A program made the translations under genes and the position numbers. A stretch of DNA of 64,000 nucleotides, taken from JBBIGV01 sp037447335 (lineage in GTDB: Bacteria > Bacteroidota > Ignavibacteria > Ignavibacteriales > Ignavibacteriaceae). The stretch lies in assembly GCA_037447335.1 (NCBI GenBank), contig JBBIGV010000004.1, forward strand, positions 1 through 64,000, given 5' to 3'. Positions 36,201-43,957 of this stretch are shown here, in pieces (the stretch's first letter is position 1; each line of letters begins with the position of its first letter). The notes under the pieces were generated by a model. That model had not been told where the DNA came from. It ran no database searches and saw only the letters and a list, made by a program, of their open reading frames with translations.

Positions 36201-38532
36201 TGCAAGCGAAGCTATTGCATTTGCTCTCGGAATGTATAAATATATGGACCTTCAGATCCTGCACGACAATCCCAATTACTCAAATCAATTTGTAAATAAT
36301 CTTCCGGATAACTGGAAAAAAATCCTTAAACATCTTTCCCGAAATACTCAGAATGGTTCAATAAATGTCCCGACTAATACTATCTTCATTTCTCATCAGC
36401 CGGCTCACAGCTTCAAAAAATTTAATTCTCTTAGTTATAATATCGGCAGAACAATGTTTGAAACCGACAGCATACCGGCTGATTGGGTTCAAAGCTGCAA
36501 CGAAATGGACGAGATATGGGTGCCGACTTCATTTAACTACTATACATTTCTTAAAGCCGGGGTTAAGAGGGAAAAATTATTTATTGTTCCAGAAGCAATT
36601 GATACAGATGTTTTTAATCCGGATGTTGTTAAACCTTATCCTCTTACAGATAAAGCCTGCTTTAACTTTTTATCTGTTTTCGAATGGACAGAGAGAAAAG
36701 GAGCTGATTTATTACTGAGAGCCTACTTCGAAACTTTTACAAGTAAGGATGATGTTTGCCTATATATACGCGCATATATAATTAATAATTATGATAGTAA
36801 TACTACCGAAGAGATAAATAACCGGATAGATTCTATAATCAGAAAATACCGCTTCAATAAACAAAAGCTCCCTCGTTACGTAATAATTGATGAGCAGCTT
36901 ACTATGAATGAAATGTTAGGATTGTATAAAGCAGTTGATGCATTCGTTTTGCCGTCGCGTGGTGAGGGCTGGGGAAGACCTTACATGGAAGCTATGTCTA
37001 TGGGGCTTCCGGTTATCGGAACAAACTGGAGCGGCAACACTGCTTTTATGAACAACGACAATTCTTACCTGATAAATGTTGCCGGTCTTTCTGTAATAAA
37101 AAATATGGAGCTTGAAATTTATAAAGGGCAAAAATGGGCAATGCCCGACAGAAAACATCTATGCAGCCTTATGCGTTTCGTTTTTGAAAATAAAGATGCC
37201 GCTAAGCAAAAAGGTCAGGCTGCGAGAACTCATATCGTAGAAAACTTTAATCTCGATTCCGTTGCAAGAACAGCAGCTAACAGGCTAAAAGAAATTGAAA
37301 ATCATCTCAATAACAAAATTCATCCGGTTCAGAAAAGAAAAGAAGAATCGCTTAGCATAAACTGGCAGGGTGCATTTTTTGCAAATCATTCTCTTGCGCT
37401 GGTAAACAGGGAAATTACAACACGGCTGGTTCGGGAAAACGTTGAATTGTATCTGACCCCGACCGAAACAAATAAATTTTTTCCGGAGAGTAATGTTGGA
37501 CAGGCAGCCCTGTTATCATTAATGAATTCGGAGCCTGAAAAAGTTGATTTGAATATCAGGCATCAATGGCCTCCCGATTTAGCACCGCCGCAATCGGGCA
37601 AATGGATTATAATTCAGCCATGGGAATTTGGCTCCTTACCGATTGATTGGGTATCAGTTTTTAATTCACAGGTTGATGAGCTTTGGGTGCCCTCTGATTA
37701 TGTTCGGAAAGTTTATATTGATAGCGGCATAATACCCGGCAAGGTAAAGGTTATTCCAAACGGGATAGACCCGGCAAGATTTCATCCGGAAGTGAAACCT
37801 TTGAAATTAAAAACTAAAAAGCAGTTTAAATTCCTTTTTGTAGGTGGAACCATTTTCAGAAAAGGTATTGATATACTTCTTGATGCATATACAAACTCAT
37901 TCAATTCAAAAGATGATGTTGCTCTGGTTATTAAAGATTTCGGAGGAAATTCTGTTTACAAAGATCAAACTATCAAAAACAAAATCCTCTCTCTGAAAAA
38001 AGATAGTTCAACTCCTGAAATTTTATATATGGATAAAACTCTGACCGATGCAGAGATGGCTTCTTTGTATAAAGCCTGCGATGTTCTTGTACATCCCTAC
38101 AGAGGAGAAGGTTTTGGATTGCCCATCCTCGAATCTATGGCATCAGGCATTCCTGCAATTGTTACTAACGGCGGCTCCTGCCTTGATTTCTGTAATGACA
38201 ACAACAGTCTTTTTATCAGTGCGCGTATTGCATACCTGCCTGAAAATAAAGTTGATAATTTTATAACTGCATCCAGGCCATGGCTTTATGAGCCTTCGGT
38301 TGAAGACCTGAAAGTTAAATTGAAGTTTGCTTTTCAGCATCCGAACAAAATGAAAAATTTAGGTGCAAACGCCCGTAACTTTGTAATTAATAATTTTACC
38401 TGGCAGAATACCTGCTCTTTAATTATGAACAGGTTTGTAGAATTAAAATACATGCCTGTTGTCCGGTTTCAGAATAAGAATGTTCCTGGTGTACCCAGAC
38501 AGACCAATGAACTTGTTAATCAAATCTTTTAG
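33286..38532 (+). CDS. Giant multidomain protein: duplicated motif, nucleotidyltransferase, kinase-like, TPR, GT2 and two GT4 domains
   Basis: 1748 residues with no signal peptide or membrane helix. Residues 29-47 and 115-133 are a duplicated short motif (HLHWRNLRLEFSHENF and HIHYRDLRIEMSKEEF). About 155-330 is nucleotidyltransferase-like (GSHSDLDL, Asp188 and Asp190). About 355-530 is kinase-like: Lys378 in VIK, Glu388, HRDIKPNN (461-468) and DFG (480-482). TPRs follow at about 605-675. A GT2 domain (698-945) has VVDNASSDD, NND at 785-787 and FEDIDLC. Two GT4 domains follow (about 957-1340 and 1358-1720), each with the EX7E pair (Glu1227/Glu1235; Glu1608/Glu1616). It lies just upstream of a GT2-TPR gene and flagellin. 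I infer a cytoplasmic glycan-building protein for flagellin or another surface molecule; the acceptor and sugars are unknown. Confidence 0.85.
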   Translation: MGRTFQLLSENKIDGKTIFDKRLVVECCETFHLHWRNLRLEFSHENFIVFIKTVLEAYNAWTKNGSPVSAHHLELGRGLIFPSLCTPQDVKIEVCENLYKKHENSRDSEFLIEDEFIHIHYRDLRIEMSKEEFVGLAESFVSALNNFNQSSRSLKELFDILNRSNIVYTVLRNWENLPDNVALGSHSDLDLIVHPQHIGMIKQLWNLTPTHSEPHRVQYKCPVRNGNLDSFILCDIRSTNDGYYPEDFSNKLLNMRIKEKNFFILPPDLHFYALVYHVVYHKGVVSADYAEKIINLSKIIGIDFQESQCYNLSYLISLLNERNIYSTAPVDVSVLPSMPFLGDAGTVMYSKVLTEINGTGIQSRIYKLEDKNTIRVIKQATANLAKREFHILNSFSNQYFPEVLNLKEYSNYSSFEMNWINGYPLSDLQFHSDEWNESSAENFLTGCLSILLELKKNKILHRDIKPNNIFVRDFKPVLIDFGWAVYEDENFITPPGLGDWGRPPDGSFSDAYSMAVSLLELVYHFPKYSPVVLTLIEQSLNKNQNPDYDKLLALVKECSNVSAMDYRSEIIDIGVTLKIPAFVNNHQNKIEITDLHIPDLLLESERFIEEGNYHEAKKYLLKILKAHPENPDALNNLAVIFILTNDYKAALETLHKVISADPLNETALENFQFLKQNLSESTDTNILNREADSDYEASVIIPVYNNSSYTRDCLLEIFSDAESSINFEVIVVDNASSDDTASIVSEFQKQHPGFRYIKNEENLGFAKACNIGAGASKGKLLVFLNNDTKSKPGWLGKLISRLNSDDKIGIVGAKLLYPDNTIQHCGIKINQINHAGFEYWPGHIHRGAAADDIQCNKPGEVEAVTGACLAISKHLFENAGRFDENYGMYFEDIDLCMAVKTLGYKIFYEPSCEVIHYEGKSSPSQQIIDRQNISSAKYFFEKWQSLFPPVKSKYLLERTVLWASPVFNPSGYASEAIAFALGMYKYMDLQILHDNPNYSNQFVNNLPDNWKKILKHLSRNTQNGSINVPTNTIFISHQPAHSFKKFNSLSYNIGRTMFETDSIPADWVQSCNEMDEIWVPTSFNYYTFLKAGVKREKLFIVPEAIDTDVFNPDVVKPYPLTDKACFNFLSVFEWTERKGADLLLRAYFETFTSKDDVCLYIRAYIINNYDSNTTEEINNRIDSIIRKYRFNKQKLPRYVIIDEQLTMNEMLGLYKAVDAFVLPSRGEGWGRPYMEAMSMGLPVIGTNWSGNTAFMNNDNSYLINVAGLSVIKNMELEIYKGQKWAMPDRKHLCSLMRFVFENKDAAKQKGQAARTHIVENFNLDSVARTAANRLKEIENHLNNKIHPVQKRKEESLSINWQGAFFANHSLALVNREITTRLVRENVELYLTPTETNKFFPESNVGQAALLSLMNSEPEKVDLNIRHQWPPDLAPPQSGKWIIIQPWEFGSLPIDWVSVFNSQVDELWVPSDYVRKVYIDSGIIPGKVKVIPNGIDPARFHPEVKPLKLKTKKQFKFLFVGGTIFRKGIDILLDAYTNSFNSKDDVALVIKDFGGNSVYKDQTIKNKILSLKKDSSTPEILYMDKTLTDAEMASLYKACDVLVHPYRGEGFGLPILESMASGIPAIVTNGGSCLDFCNDNNSLFISARIAYLPENKVDNFITASRPWLYEPSVEDLKVKLKFAFQHPNKMKNLGANARNFVINNFTWQNTCSLIMNRFVELKYMPVVRFQNKNVPGVPRQTNELVNQIF

Positions 38533-38550
38533 AATATCAGGAAATTGAAG

Positions 38551-40026
38551 ATGTTATCCTTAAGCATGATTGTAAAAAATGAAGAAAAATTTCTTGCCGG
38601 CTGTCTTGATTCGGTAAAAGATGTTGTTGATGAAATTGTTATAGTTGATACGGGTTCCACCGATAACACTTTACCTATTGCAGAATCGTTCAACGCAAGA
38701 ATTTTTAAATATGAGTGGAACAACGATTTTGCAGCCGCACGTAATTTCGCACTTGATAAATCTTCCGGCAACTGGATCCTTTATCTGGATGCTGATGAAA
38801 GATTGCTGCCGGAATCGATTCCTGAGCTTAAGAAAATTAAACGAAATGCTGCTGATTGTGCGTTTTTCTGCACAATATATAATGAAGATGAAGTGAATAA
38901 ACGTCCTTCTTTAATGAGTTACCCCAGAGTATTTCCAAACAGAAAACTAATCAGGTTTGAAGGCAAAGTACACGAACAAATTGAACCTGCCCTTCTGAAA
39001 AATAATTTAAGTATTAAAAGAAGCAGAATAAAGATAGTTCATTTTGGTTATAGCGATAGTAAAAACAAGCTGAGGCAAAAAGCAGAAAGAAATCTTAAAA
39101 TATTGTTAACGGAGTATAATATCACTCCATCATCTTACACAGCCTACCAAATCGCTCAGACTTACGGCATTCTGGAGCAAAAACAAGATGCTGAAAAATA
39201 TTTTCACATAGCTTTGGAAGATCCCGATTTACGCAGCGAATATAAATCTATAGCCTTGCGCTACCTTGCAGCTAATGTAGCTGAAAAAAATAATTTTGCT
39301 GCTGCGTATGAAATGATTAAAAGAAGCATATGCGCCGATCCTTTACAGCCGCTTGCTCTTTTAATAGCATCAAAAATCTGCCTCAAACTTGGTTTGAAAA
39401 ATGAAGCTTCCGATTATGTGCTGAAAGCATTCACTTTAAACCTGGAATACCTGGATAAAAATAGTTTTACCTTTCAATCCATATTTCTTGATGAGGAAAC
39501 TCTTCTGAATGAAAGTATCCTTCTTGCCCTCGAAATTAATAACGAAGATTTGATAAACAAAATTCTGAACGAATGCCGGAACAAAAACACCGAACTATAT
39601 AACTATTATTATAACGTAATACATGGCAGTGTATATGAGGAAGCAGGAATTAGCATTACTGAGAAAGTAAACCCCGAAATAATTATGAAGCTGATTCAAC
39701 GGAATTCATCTAAAAAAAAGCAAATAAGCATACTGAAGGAACTCAGGGAAAAATTTCCGGGTAATTCCGTCTTACTAAATACGCTTGGCGGATTATACCG
39801 TGAACAGAACAAACTGTCGGAAGCAGTTGAAGTGTATGAATCGCTTTTTGAAACCAAACCTATTGATGCTTCAGTAGTATTTTATCTTACTTCTTTATAC
39901 CTGCAAACAGGAAAGCTGGACAAAATCGGGCCTTTAATTCAGGAGTCGGAAAATTATTATTACAAAATTCCCGAGGTAACGGCGAAACTCGCAATTCTTA
40001 AAGAAAAACTGGGTTTAATAAATTAA
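38551..40026 (+). CDS. Family 2 glycosyltransferase with TPR tail (putative flagellin glycosyltransferase)
   Basis: 491 residues from the ATG at 38551, with AGGAA 7 bases before; a TTG two codons earlier is less likely. The N-terminal domain (about 1-230) is GT2 of the SunS/WaaE-like group: SLSMIVKNEEKFLAGCLDSV, IVIVDTGSTDNT, YEWNNDFAAARNFAL, and LDADERL as the DxD motif, then FEGKVHEQIEP. The C-terminal half is helical with TPR-like repeats (LLNTLGGLYREQNKLSEAVE). GT2-TPR enzymes next to flagellin in Firmicutes and others glycosylate flagellin. It lies 18 bases after the giant glycosyltransferase gene and directly before the sigma-28 promoter of flagellin. Confidence 0.85.
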   Translation: MLSLSMIVKNEEKFLAGCLDSVKDVVDEIVIVDTGSTDNTLPIAESFNARIFKYEWNNDFAAARNFALDKSSGNWILYLDADERLLPESIPELKKIKRNAADCAFFCTIYNEDEVNKRPSLMSYPRVFPNRKLIRFEGKVHEQIEPALLKNNLSIKRSRIKIVHFGYSDSKNKLRQKAERNLKILLTEYNITPSSYTAYQIAQTYGILEQKQDAEKYFHIALEDPDLRSEYKSIALRYLAANVAEKNNFAAAYEMIKRSICADPLQPLALLIASKICLKLGLKNEASDYVLKAFTLNLEYLDKNSFTFQSIFLDEETLLNESILLALEINNEDLINKILNECRNKNTELYNYYYNVIHGSVYEEAGISITEKVNPEIIMKLIQRNSSKKKQISILKELREKFPGNSVLLNTLGGLYREQNKLSEAVEVYESLFETKPIDASVVFYLTSLYLQTGKLDKIGPLIQESENYYYKIPEVTAKLAILKEKLGLIN

Positions 40027-40040
40027 TTCAGTTTGCAGGC

Positions 40041-40067
40041 TAAACTTTTCATTAATACCTCCGATAA
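40041..40067 (+). promoter_or_regulatory. Sigma-28 (FliA) promoter of the flagellin gene
   Basis: TAAACTTT (40041-40048), 11 bases, then TCCGATAA (40060-40067). The sigma-28 consensus is TAAAGTTT-N11-GCCGATAA, so each half matches 7 of 8 with exact spacing. It lies 81 bases before the flagellin ATG, right after the GT2-TPR stop. Confidence 0.88.
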
Positions 40068-40100
40068 TTAAGACGAGAACAAAAATCTTAATTAATTAAC

Positions 40101-40116
40101 CGGGTAAGGATACCCG
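40101..40116 (+). promoter_or_regulatory. Small hairpin in the flagellin 5' leader
   Basis: CGGGTA (40101-40106) pairs with TACCCG (40111-40116) around an AGGA loop. It stands 32 bases before the ATG and about 20 bases before the true ribosome-binding site AAGGAGGT (40136-40143). It could stabilise the messenger or bind a translational regulator. Confidence 0.5.
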
Positions 40117-40148
40117 AAAACTAACAAAATTATACAAGGAGGTATAAT

Positions 40149-40958
40149 ATGGCGTTCTCAGTAAACACAAACCTTGGTGCATTAGATGCCTATAATGCGC
40201 TGAACAGAGTTAACCAGCAAACCCAGAAAGCACAGCTTCGCCTTGCATCACTGAAAAGAATAAACAGTGTTGCGGATGACACATCAGGCTACCGTGTCGG
40301 AAAAGAACTCGAAGGCAAAGTAACTGTCATGAAAGCTGCTCAGGGAAATATTGGTGCAGCCAAAAACCTGTTATCAACGGCTGAAACCGCTCTGTCAAAC
40401 ATCAATGATCTCCTGATTCAGATCAGAGGCAAAGTTGCAGAAGCAAATGATCCTACAAAAAATCTGACTGCTCTTGCAAACGATATTAATGCCCTTGGTG
40501 ATGAAATCAGTGCAATTTTCTCAAACACCAAGTTTAATGATACTGCATTGTTAAGCGGTTCAACTTTGCCTAGCGGCGGTAACTTTGCCTTCCAGACAGG
40601 CGAAAGTGAAACAACAACAATTAACATTGGTACTCTTAACAATATCAGTCTTGCATCTATTTCCGGTTCAGGTGCAACTTCGTCTAACATTACCAGCATT
40701 TCAGTTTCAACAATTGAAACTGCTGTTAAAGATGCGCTCGGTAAAATCGGTAATTACTTGCATAGACTTGATGTTAAGGAAGAATACCTCACATCTGCTC
40801 TCAGCAATTCAACAGCAAGTATAAGCAGGTTATTCGATGCAGATATGGCGATGGAGCAGTTGAATGCAACCAGAGGTCAAATCGGTCAGCAGGTCGGCAC
40901 TTCTATGCTTGCACAGCTTAACCTGGCACCTCAGAATCTGCTGGCTTTATTTCGTTAA
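40149..40958 (+). CDS. fliC: Flagellin
   Basis: 269 residues, short for a flagellin. The conserved N-terminal part (MAFSVNTNLGALDAYNALN, RLASLKRINSVADDTSGY, then GNIGAAKNLLSTAETALSNI) and the C-terminal part (AALSNSTASISRLFDADM-like helix ending NLAPQNLLALFR) form the D0/D1 core of the filament. The central part (about 140-190) is short and rich in Ser and Thr, suitable for O-glycosylation. It is preceded by a sigma-28 promoter, a leader hairpin and a very strong AAGGAGGT site, and followed by a terminator. Secretion is by the flagellar export apparatus. Confidence 0.97.
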   Translation: MAFSVNTNLGALDAYNALNRVNQQTQKAQLRLASLKRINSVADDTSGYRVGKELEGKVTVMKAAQGNIGAAKNLLSTAETALSNINDLLIQIRGKVAEANDPTKNLTALANDINALGDEISAIFSNTKFNDTALLSGSTLPSGGNFAFQTGESETTTINIGTLNNISLASISGSGATSSNITSISVSTIETAVKDALGKIGNYLHRLDVKEEYLTSALSNSTASISRLFDADMAMEQLNATRGQIGQQVGTSMLAQLNLAPQNLLALFR

Positions 40959-40978
40959 TTATCTTTCTAATGCTTTGG

Positions 40979-41008
40979 ACCCCCGTAATTTTCCGGGGGT
41001 TCATTTTT
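40979..41008 (+). terminator. Rho-independent terminator after flagellin
   Basis: 7-bp GC-rich stem ACCCCCG (40979-40985) and CGGGGGT (40994-41000), followed by TCATTTTT. Since fliS begins 23 bases later with no visible promoter, some readthrough probably supplies fliS-fliD. Confidence 0.85.
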
Positions 41009-41030
41009 ATATTCCTGAGTTTGAATAAAC

Positions 41031-41375
41031 ATGAATACTACTCTAAAAAACTTAAATAACGATAAAAGAGCAAAACAATATCTTATTAAAGAGATAATGG
41101 AAGCAACACCGCAGCAGTTGCTTCTTAAAACGTACGACTTTGCCATAATGAATTGTAAAAAACAAAATTTAATTGAAACTAATAATGCGCTGCAAACACT
41201 TATTAACGCATTAAGATTTGATAATGATGATGTTCGTGAGGTTTCTGCAGGATTGATGAAACTTTATTTGTTCTGTCAGCAAAAAATGCGGAAAAAAGAT
41301 TATCCGGTTGTACTAAAAGTATTAACTGATCTGCGTCAGTCATGGGTTCAGGCATTTAATAATTCCAAGGGGTAG
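41031..41375 (+). CDS. fliS: FliS flagellin export chaperone
   Basis: 114 residues, mostly helical and close to the usual 120-130. The family opening YLIKEIMEATPQQLLLKTYDFAIMN fits FliS, where a helix binds the flagellin C-terminus and prevents early polymerisation. It sits between fliC and fliD, the standard place, with 2 bases to fliD. Confidence 0.86.
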   Translation: MNTTLKNLNNDKRAKQYLIKEIMEATPQQLLLKTYDFAIMNCKKQNLIETNNALQTLINALRFDNDDVREVSAGLMKLYLFCQQKMRKKDYPVVLKVLTDLRQSWVQAFNNSKG

Positions 41376-41377
41376 TT

Positions 41378-43153
41378 ATGTCTTTCAGTATTTTAACAAC
41401 GTCATCTATAAATTCTTTAATAGAAAATTTTCGCACCGCTGAAAGGAATAAATTAATAAATCCTCTGGATGCGCGGAAAAAAAGATTAACAAATCTTTCA
41501 TCTTCATATAACACTTTAAGTACAAAGCTTGCCTCATTTCTAACTACCTTAAATTCTCTTAAACAAACAGGTTCCGACTCACTGTTTGCTTCAAAATCAG
41601 CAGTCAGTTCTAATGATAAAATTTTAACCGCTATTGCTTCAAACTCTGCGGTTAACGGTTCTTTTAATGCAAGAGTTTTGCAGCTGGCAAAAAATGATGC
41701 TCTGGTTTCCTCAGCATTTCAAAAAAATGATTCATTCGGCGCTGAAGGCACTCATAGTTTCACAATAAAAACCGGTGATGAAAACGGTGCAGTGTTTTAC
41801 AGTTCCGTTGATGTTGAATTAACCGATTCTGAAACGTACGCCACTGCAATGAGCAAACTGAGAGATGCAATAAATTCCAGCAAGGCTGTTGTTAAATCTG
41901 AGTTTGTGAACGGCAGTGAAAATTATACTGGCGGTTCTTCGTCTATTGTTGTTAATCTTAATGGGGTTGAAACTCAAATTAATGCAGGTGAGGCTGCAAA
42001 TTACAGCGAGCTTCTTGATGAAATTGTAAACCAGATAAATAATATTAGCGGTATAACAGCAAAAAAAGTAAGTGATTCGAACAATCCCTCAAATTTCAGA
42101 ATTGAACTTACTGTTAATGATACGTCAAAATATATCTCCATATCACACCTTTCAGGTCATAATATTACAGATGAACTTGGTATAGGCGTTGATAATCTGA
42201 AAAGTGCTTCGGGCATGGTAAGCGCTTCTGTTTTTTCCCCAACCTCCTCTAATAGCCAGGTCACAATTACTGCCAGAGAAACAGGACTCGATTACAGAAT
42301 AAGGGAGATATCGGATAACTCCGGTTCGGAATTATTAGGGCTTTTAAACCTTAATCTTGGAGCAGAGCGCACAGAATTCAACCAATCAAAAAATACCGCC
42401 GGATACCTGTTCGCAGATATTACTGATGCAAACAATTTGTTAAATGCCAAACTTAATTTTAACGGAATTTCAGTACAGAGAAATTCAAACACTATAAAAG
42501 ATCTTGTAAACGGATTGACCATTAATCTTCAGTCTGCATCAGCAGAAAACGAACCTGATACAAATATAAATGTAACTGCCGATCGTGCCGGGATTAAATC
42601 TAAAATTGAGGAATTCATTTCAAAATTTAACGATGTTTATACGTATATAAGAACAAAAAGAAGCTCATCTGCAAACAATGATAGAGGTGTTTTTCATTCC
42701 GATGCTCAGGCTGCGGCGCTTCTGTCTTTTTTATCAGAAGCAGGATATTTGCAGGTATCCGGCTTAAACAGCGGCGATATTTCTTATTTAGCTCAAATCG
42801 GGATAACTTTTAAACCCCTTTCTGGTCTTTCCATCTCTGATTCTACATTACTCGAGCAGAAGATTCTGGAGAACACATCTCAGGTAGAAACGTTGTTCAA
42901 CTCTGATAGCGGAATTGCCGCATCGCTGTACGGTAAACTTAATCAATATACCGGTGCAGAAGGATTTTTAACCTCTTCCAAAAATTCGCTGGATAATAAT
43001 ATTTTGATAATCAATGACAGAATTGATGCAGCACACAAACGAATTAATAAAAGCGCCGAAGTGCTCAGAAAACAATATGAAGTTTTACAGATGCAGCTTG
43101 CATCACTGTTGTCTGTACAAAATATGTTTATTACCGGAAATAGTTTTTTTTAG
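41378..43153 (+). CDS. fliD: Filament cap protein FliD (hook-associated protein 2)
   Basis: 591 residues, preceded by AAGGGG. The N-terminal segment (ILTTSSINSLIENFRTAERN, then LSSSYNTLSTKLASFLTTLN) and the C-terminal region (GFLTSSKNSLDNNILIINDRI ... LRKQYEVLQMQLASLLSVQN) are the helical D0/D1 ends of FliD. The middle is beta-rich. It forms the filament tip cap that folds incoming flagellin. Confidence 0.93.
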   Translation: MSFSILTTSSINSLIENFRTAERNKLINPLDARKKRLTNLSSSYNTLSTKLASFLTTLNSLKQTGSDSLFASKSAVSSNDKILTAIASNSAVNGSFNARVLQLAKNDALVSSAFQKNDSFGAEGTHSFTIKTGDENGAVFYSSVDVELTDSETYATAMSKLRDAINSSKAVVKSEFVNGSENYTGGSSSIVVNLNGVETQINAGEAANYSELLDEIVNQINNISGITAKKVSDSNNPSNFRIELTVNDTSKYISISHLSGHNITDELGIGVDNLKSASGMVSASVFSPTSSNSQVTITARETGLDYRIREISDNSGSELLGLLNLNLGAERTEFNQSKNTAGYLFADITDANNLLNAKLNFNGISVQRNSNTIKDLVNGLTINLQSASAENEPDTNINVTADRAGIKSKIEEFISKFNDVYTYIRTKRSSSANNDRGVFHSDAQAAALLSFLSEAGYLQVSGLNSGDISYLAQIGITFKPLSGLSISDSTLLEQKILENTSQVETLFNSDSGIAASLYGKLNQYTGAEGFLTSSKNSLDNNILIINDRIDAAHKRINKSAEVLRKQYEVLQMQLASLLSVQNMFITGNSFF

Positions 43154-43163
43154 CAGTTGACAA

Positions 43164-43490
43164 ATGGTTAATAAAGTAATTGAAGAAATAAAAGAATTGC
43201 AAATTGCTGTTCTTAAAGATATGGATGAACTGAATCAGGATAATTTTTCAAAGGTTTTCAGCCGGATTCTGGACCGAATGCAGAGTTTAAAAGAAATTCG
43301 GGAAGATATAGCTTCGCGTTATGATAAATCTGACTTTGAGATTTACGAGGATGATTTGTTATATTTGGCTAAAGAAATCCGTAAAAAATACGATAATATA
43401 ATTGAGATATACCGGCAAAAAATTGCAGAGAGTGAACAGAGACTATCTGAATTATTAAACTTAAGAAAGATTTACAACTACTCGAGGTGA
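43164..43490 (+). CDS. Small helical protein in FliT position
   Basis: 108 residues, almost entirely charged coiled-coil helix (about 1-100), with no recognisable motif. It lies 10 bases after fliD and 3 before flgM. In enteric bacteria the gene after fliD and fliS is fliT, the FliD chaperone, so a chaperone role is a positional inference only. Confidence 0.6.
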   Translation: MVNKVIEEIKELQIAVLKDMDELNQDNFSKVFSRILDRMQSLKEIREDIASRYDKSDFEIYEDDLLYLAKEIRKKYDNIIEIYRQKIAESEQRLSELLNLRKIYNYSR

Positions 43491-43493
43491 GCT

Positions 43494-43730
43494 ATGAAAA
43501 TTAAAGGAATAGGACCAAGTCTTAATATACCCGGCGCTGTTAAAAATACGGTAAATTCAAAGTCATCGGAAAAAACTGATAAAGTAGAAATTTCATCAGA
43601 GGCTAAAAAACTAAAAGAGCTTTCTGCACAGAAGCTTGAAAAAGTACAGCAAAAAATAAACTCAGGTTTTTATAATTCTGATGAAGTCCTGAAAAAAGTT
43701 GCGGATGCTGTGCTAAAAGACCTGAAATGA
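43494..43730 (+). CDS. flgM: FlgM-like anti-sigma-28 factor
   Basis: 78 residues, preceded by GAGGTG. The N-terminal half is polar and probably disordered. The C-terminal half has the FlgM sigma-binding pattern: DKVEISSEAKKLKEL, QKINSGFYNSDEVLKKVADAVLKDL. FlgM holds FliA inactive until the hook is finished and is then exported. It sits in the late filament cluster behind fliC-fliS-fliD, which would give feedback on its own regulon. Confidence 0.82.
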   Translation: MKIKGIGPSLNIPGAVKNTVNSKSSEKTDKVEISSEAKKLKELSAQKLEKVQQKINSGFYNSDEVLKKVADAVLKDLK

Positions 43731-43957
43731 TTTTCCTGCCGCAACTCAGAATTCATAAACTCTAAAGATTATGTGAACCTGAAAAATTATGGGGTAAGGA
43801 ATACATGCATATATAACATATCCTGATTTTTCCGCTTTACTTTTTTCCTATAACCAACAGCGCAAATTACATTCCGAACAGAATTATTTGAATCCATTGC
43901 ATTATTTGACACAATTTTTATAAATTTGCCACAAGTTTTCTATAAAAATAGGGATTT

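Noticed and set aside
43895..43930. Bacteroidetes-type promoter (TTG...TAAATTTG) before the first histidine kinase
   Set aside because: The -7-like element fits, but the spacing to TTG upstream is at the long end and AT-rich sequence makes chance matches common.
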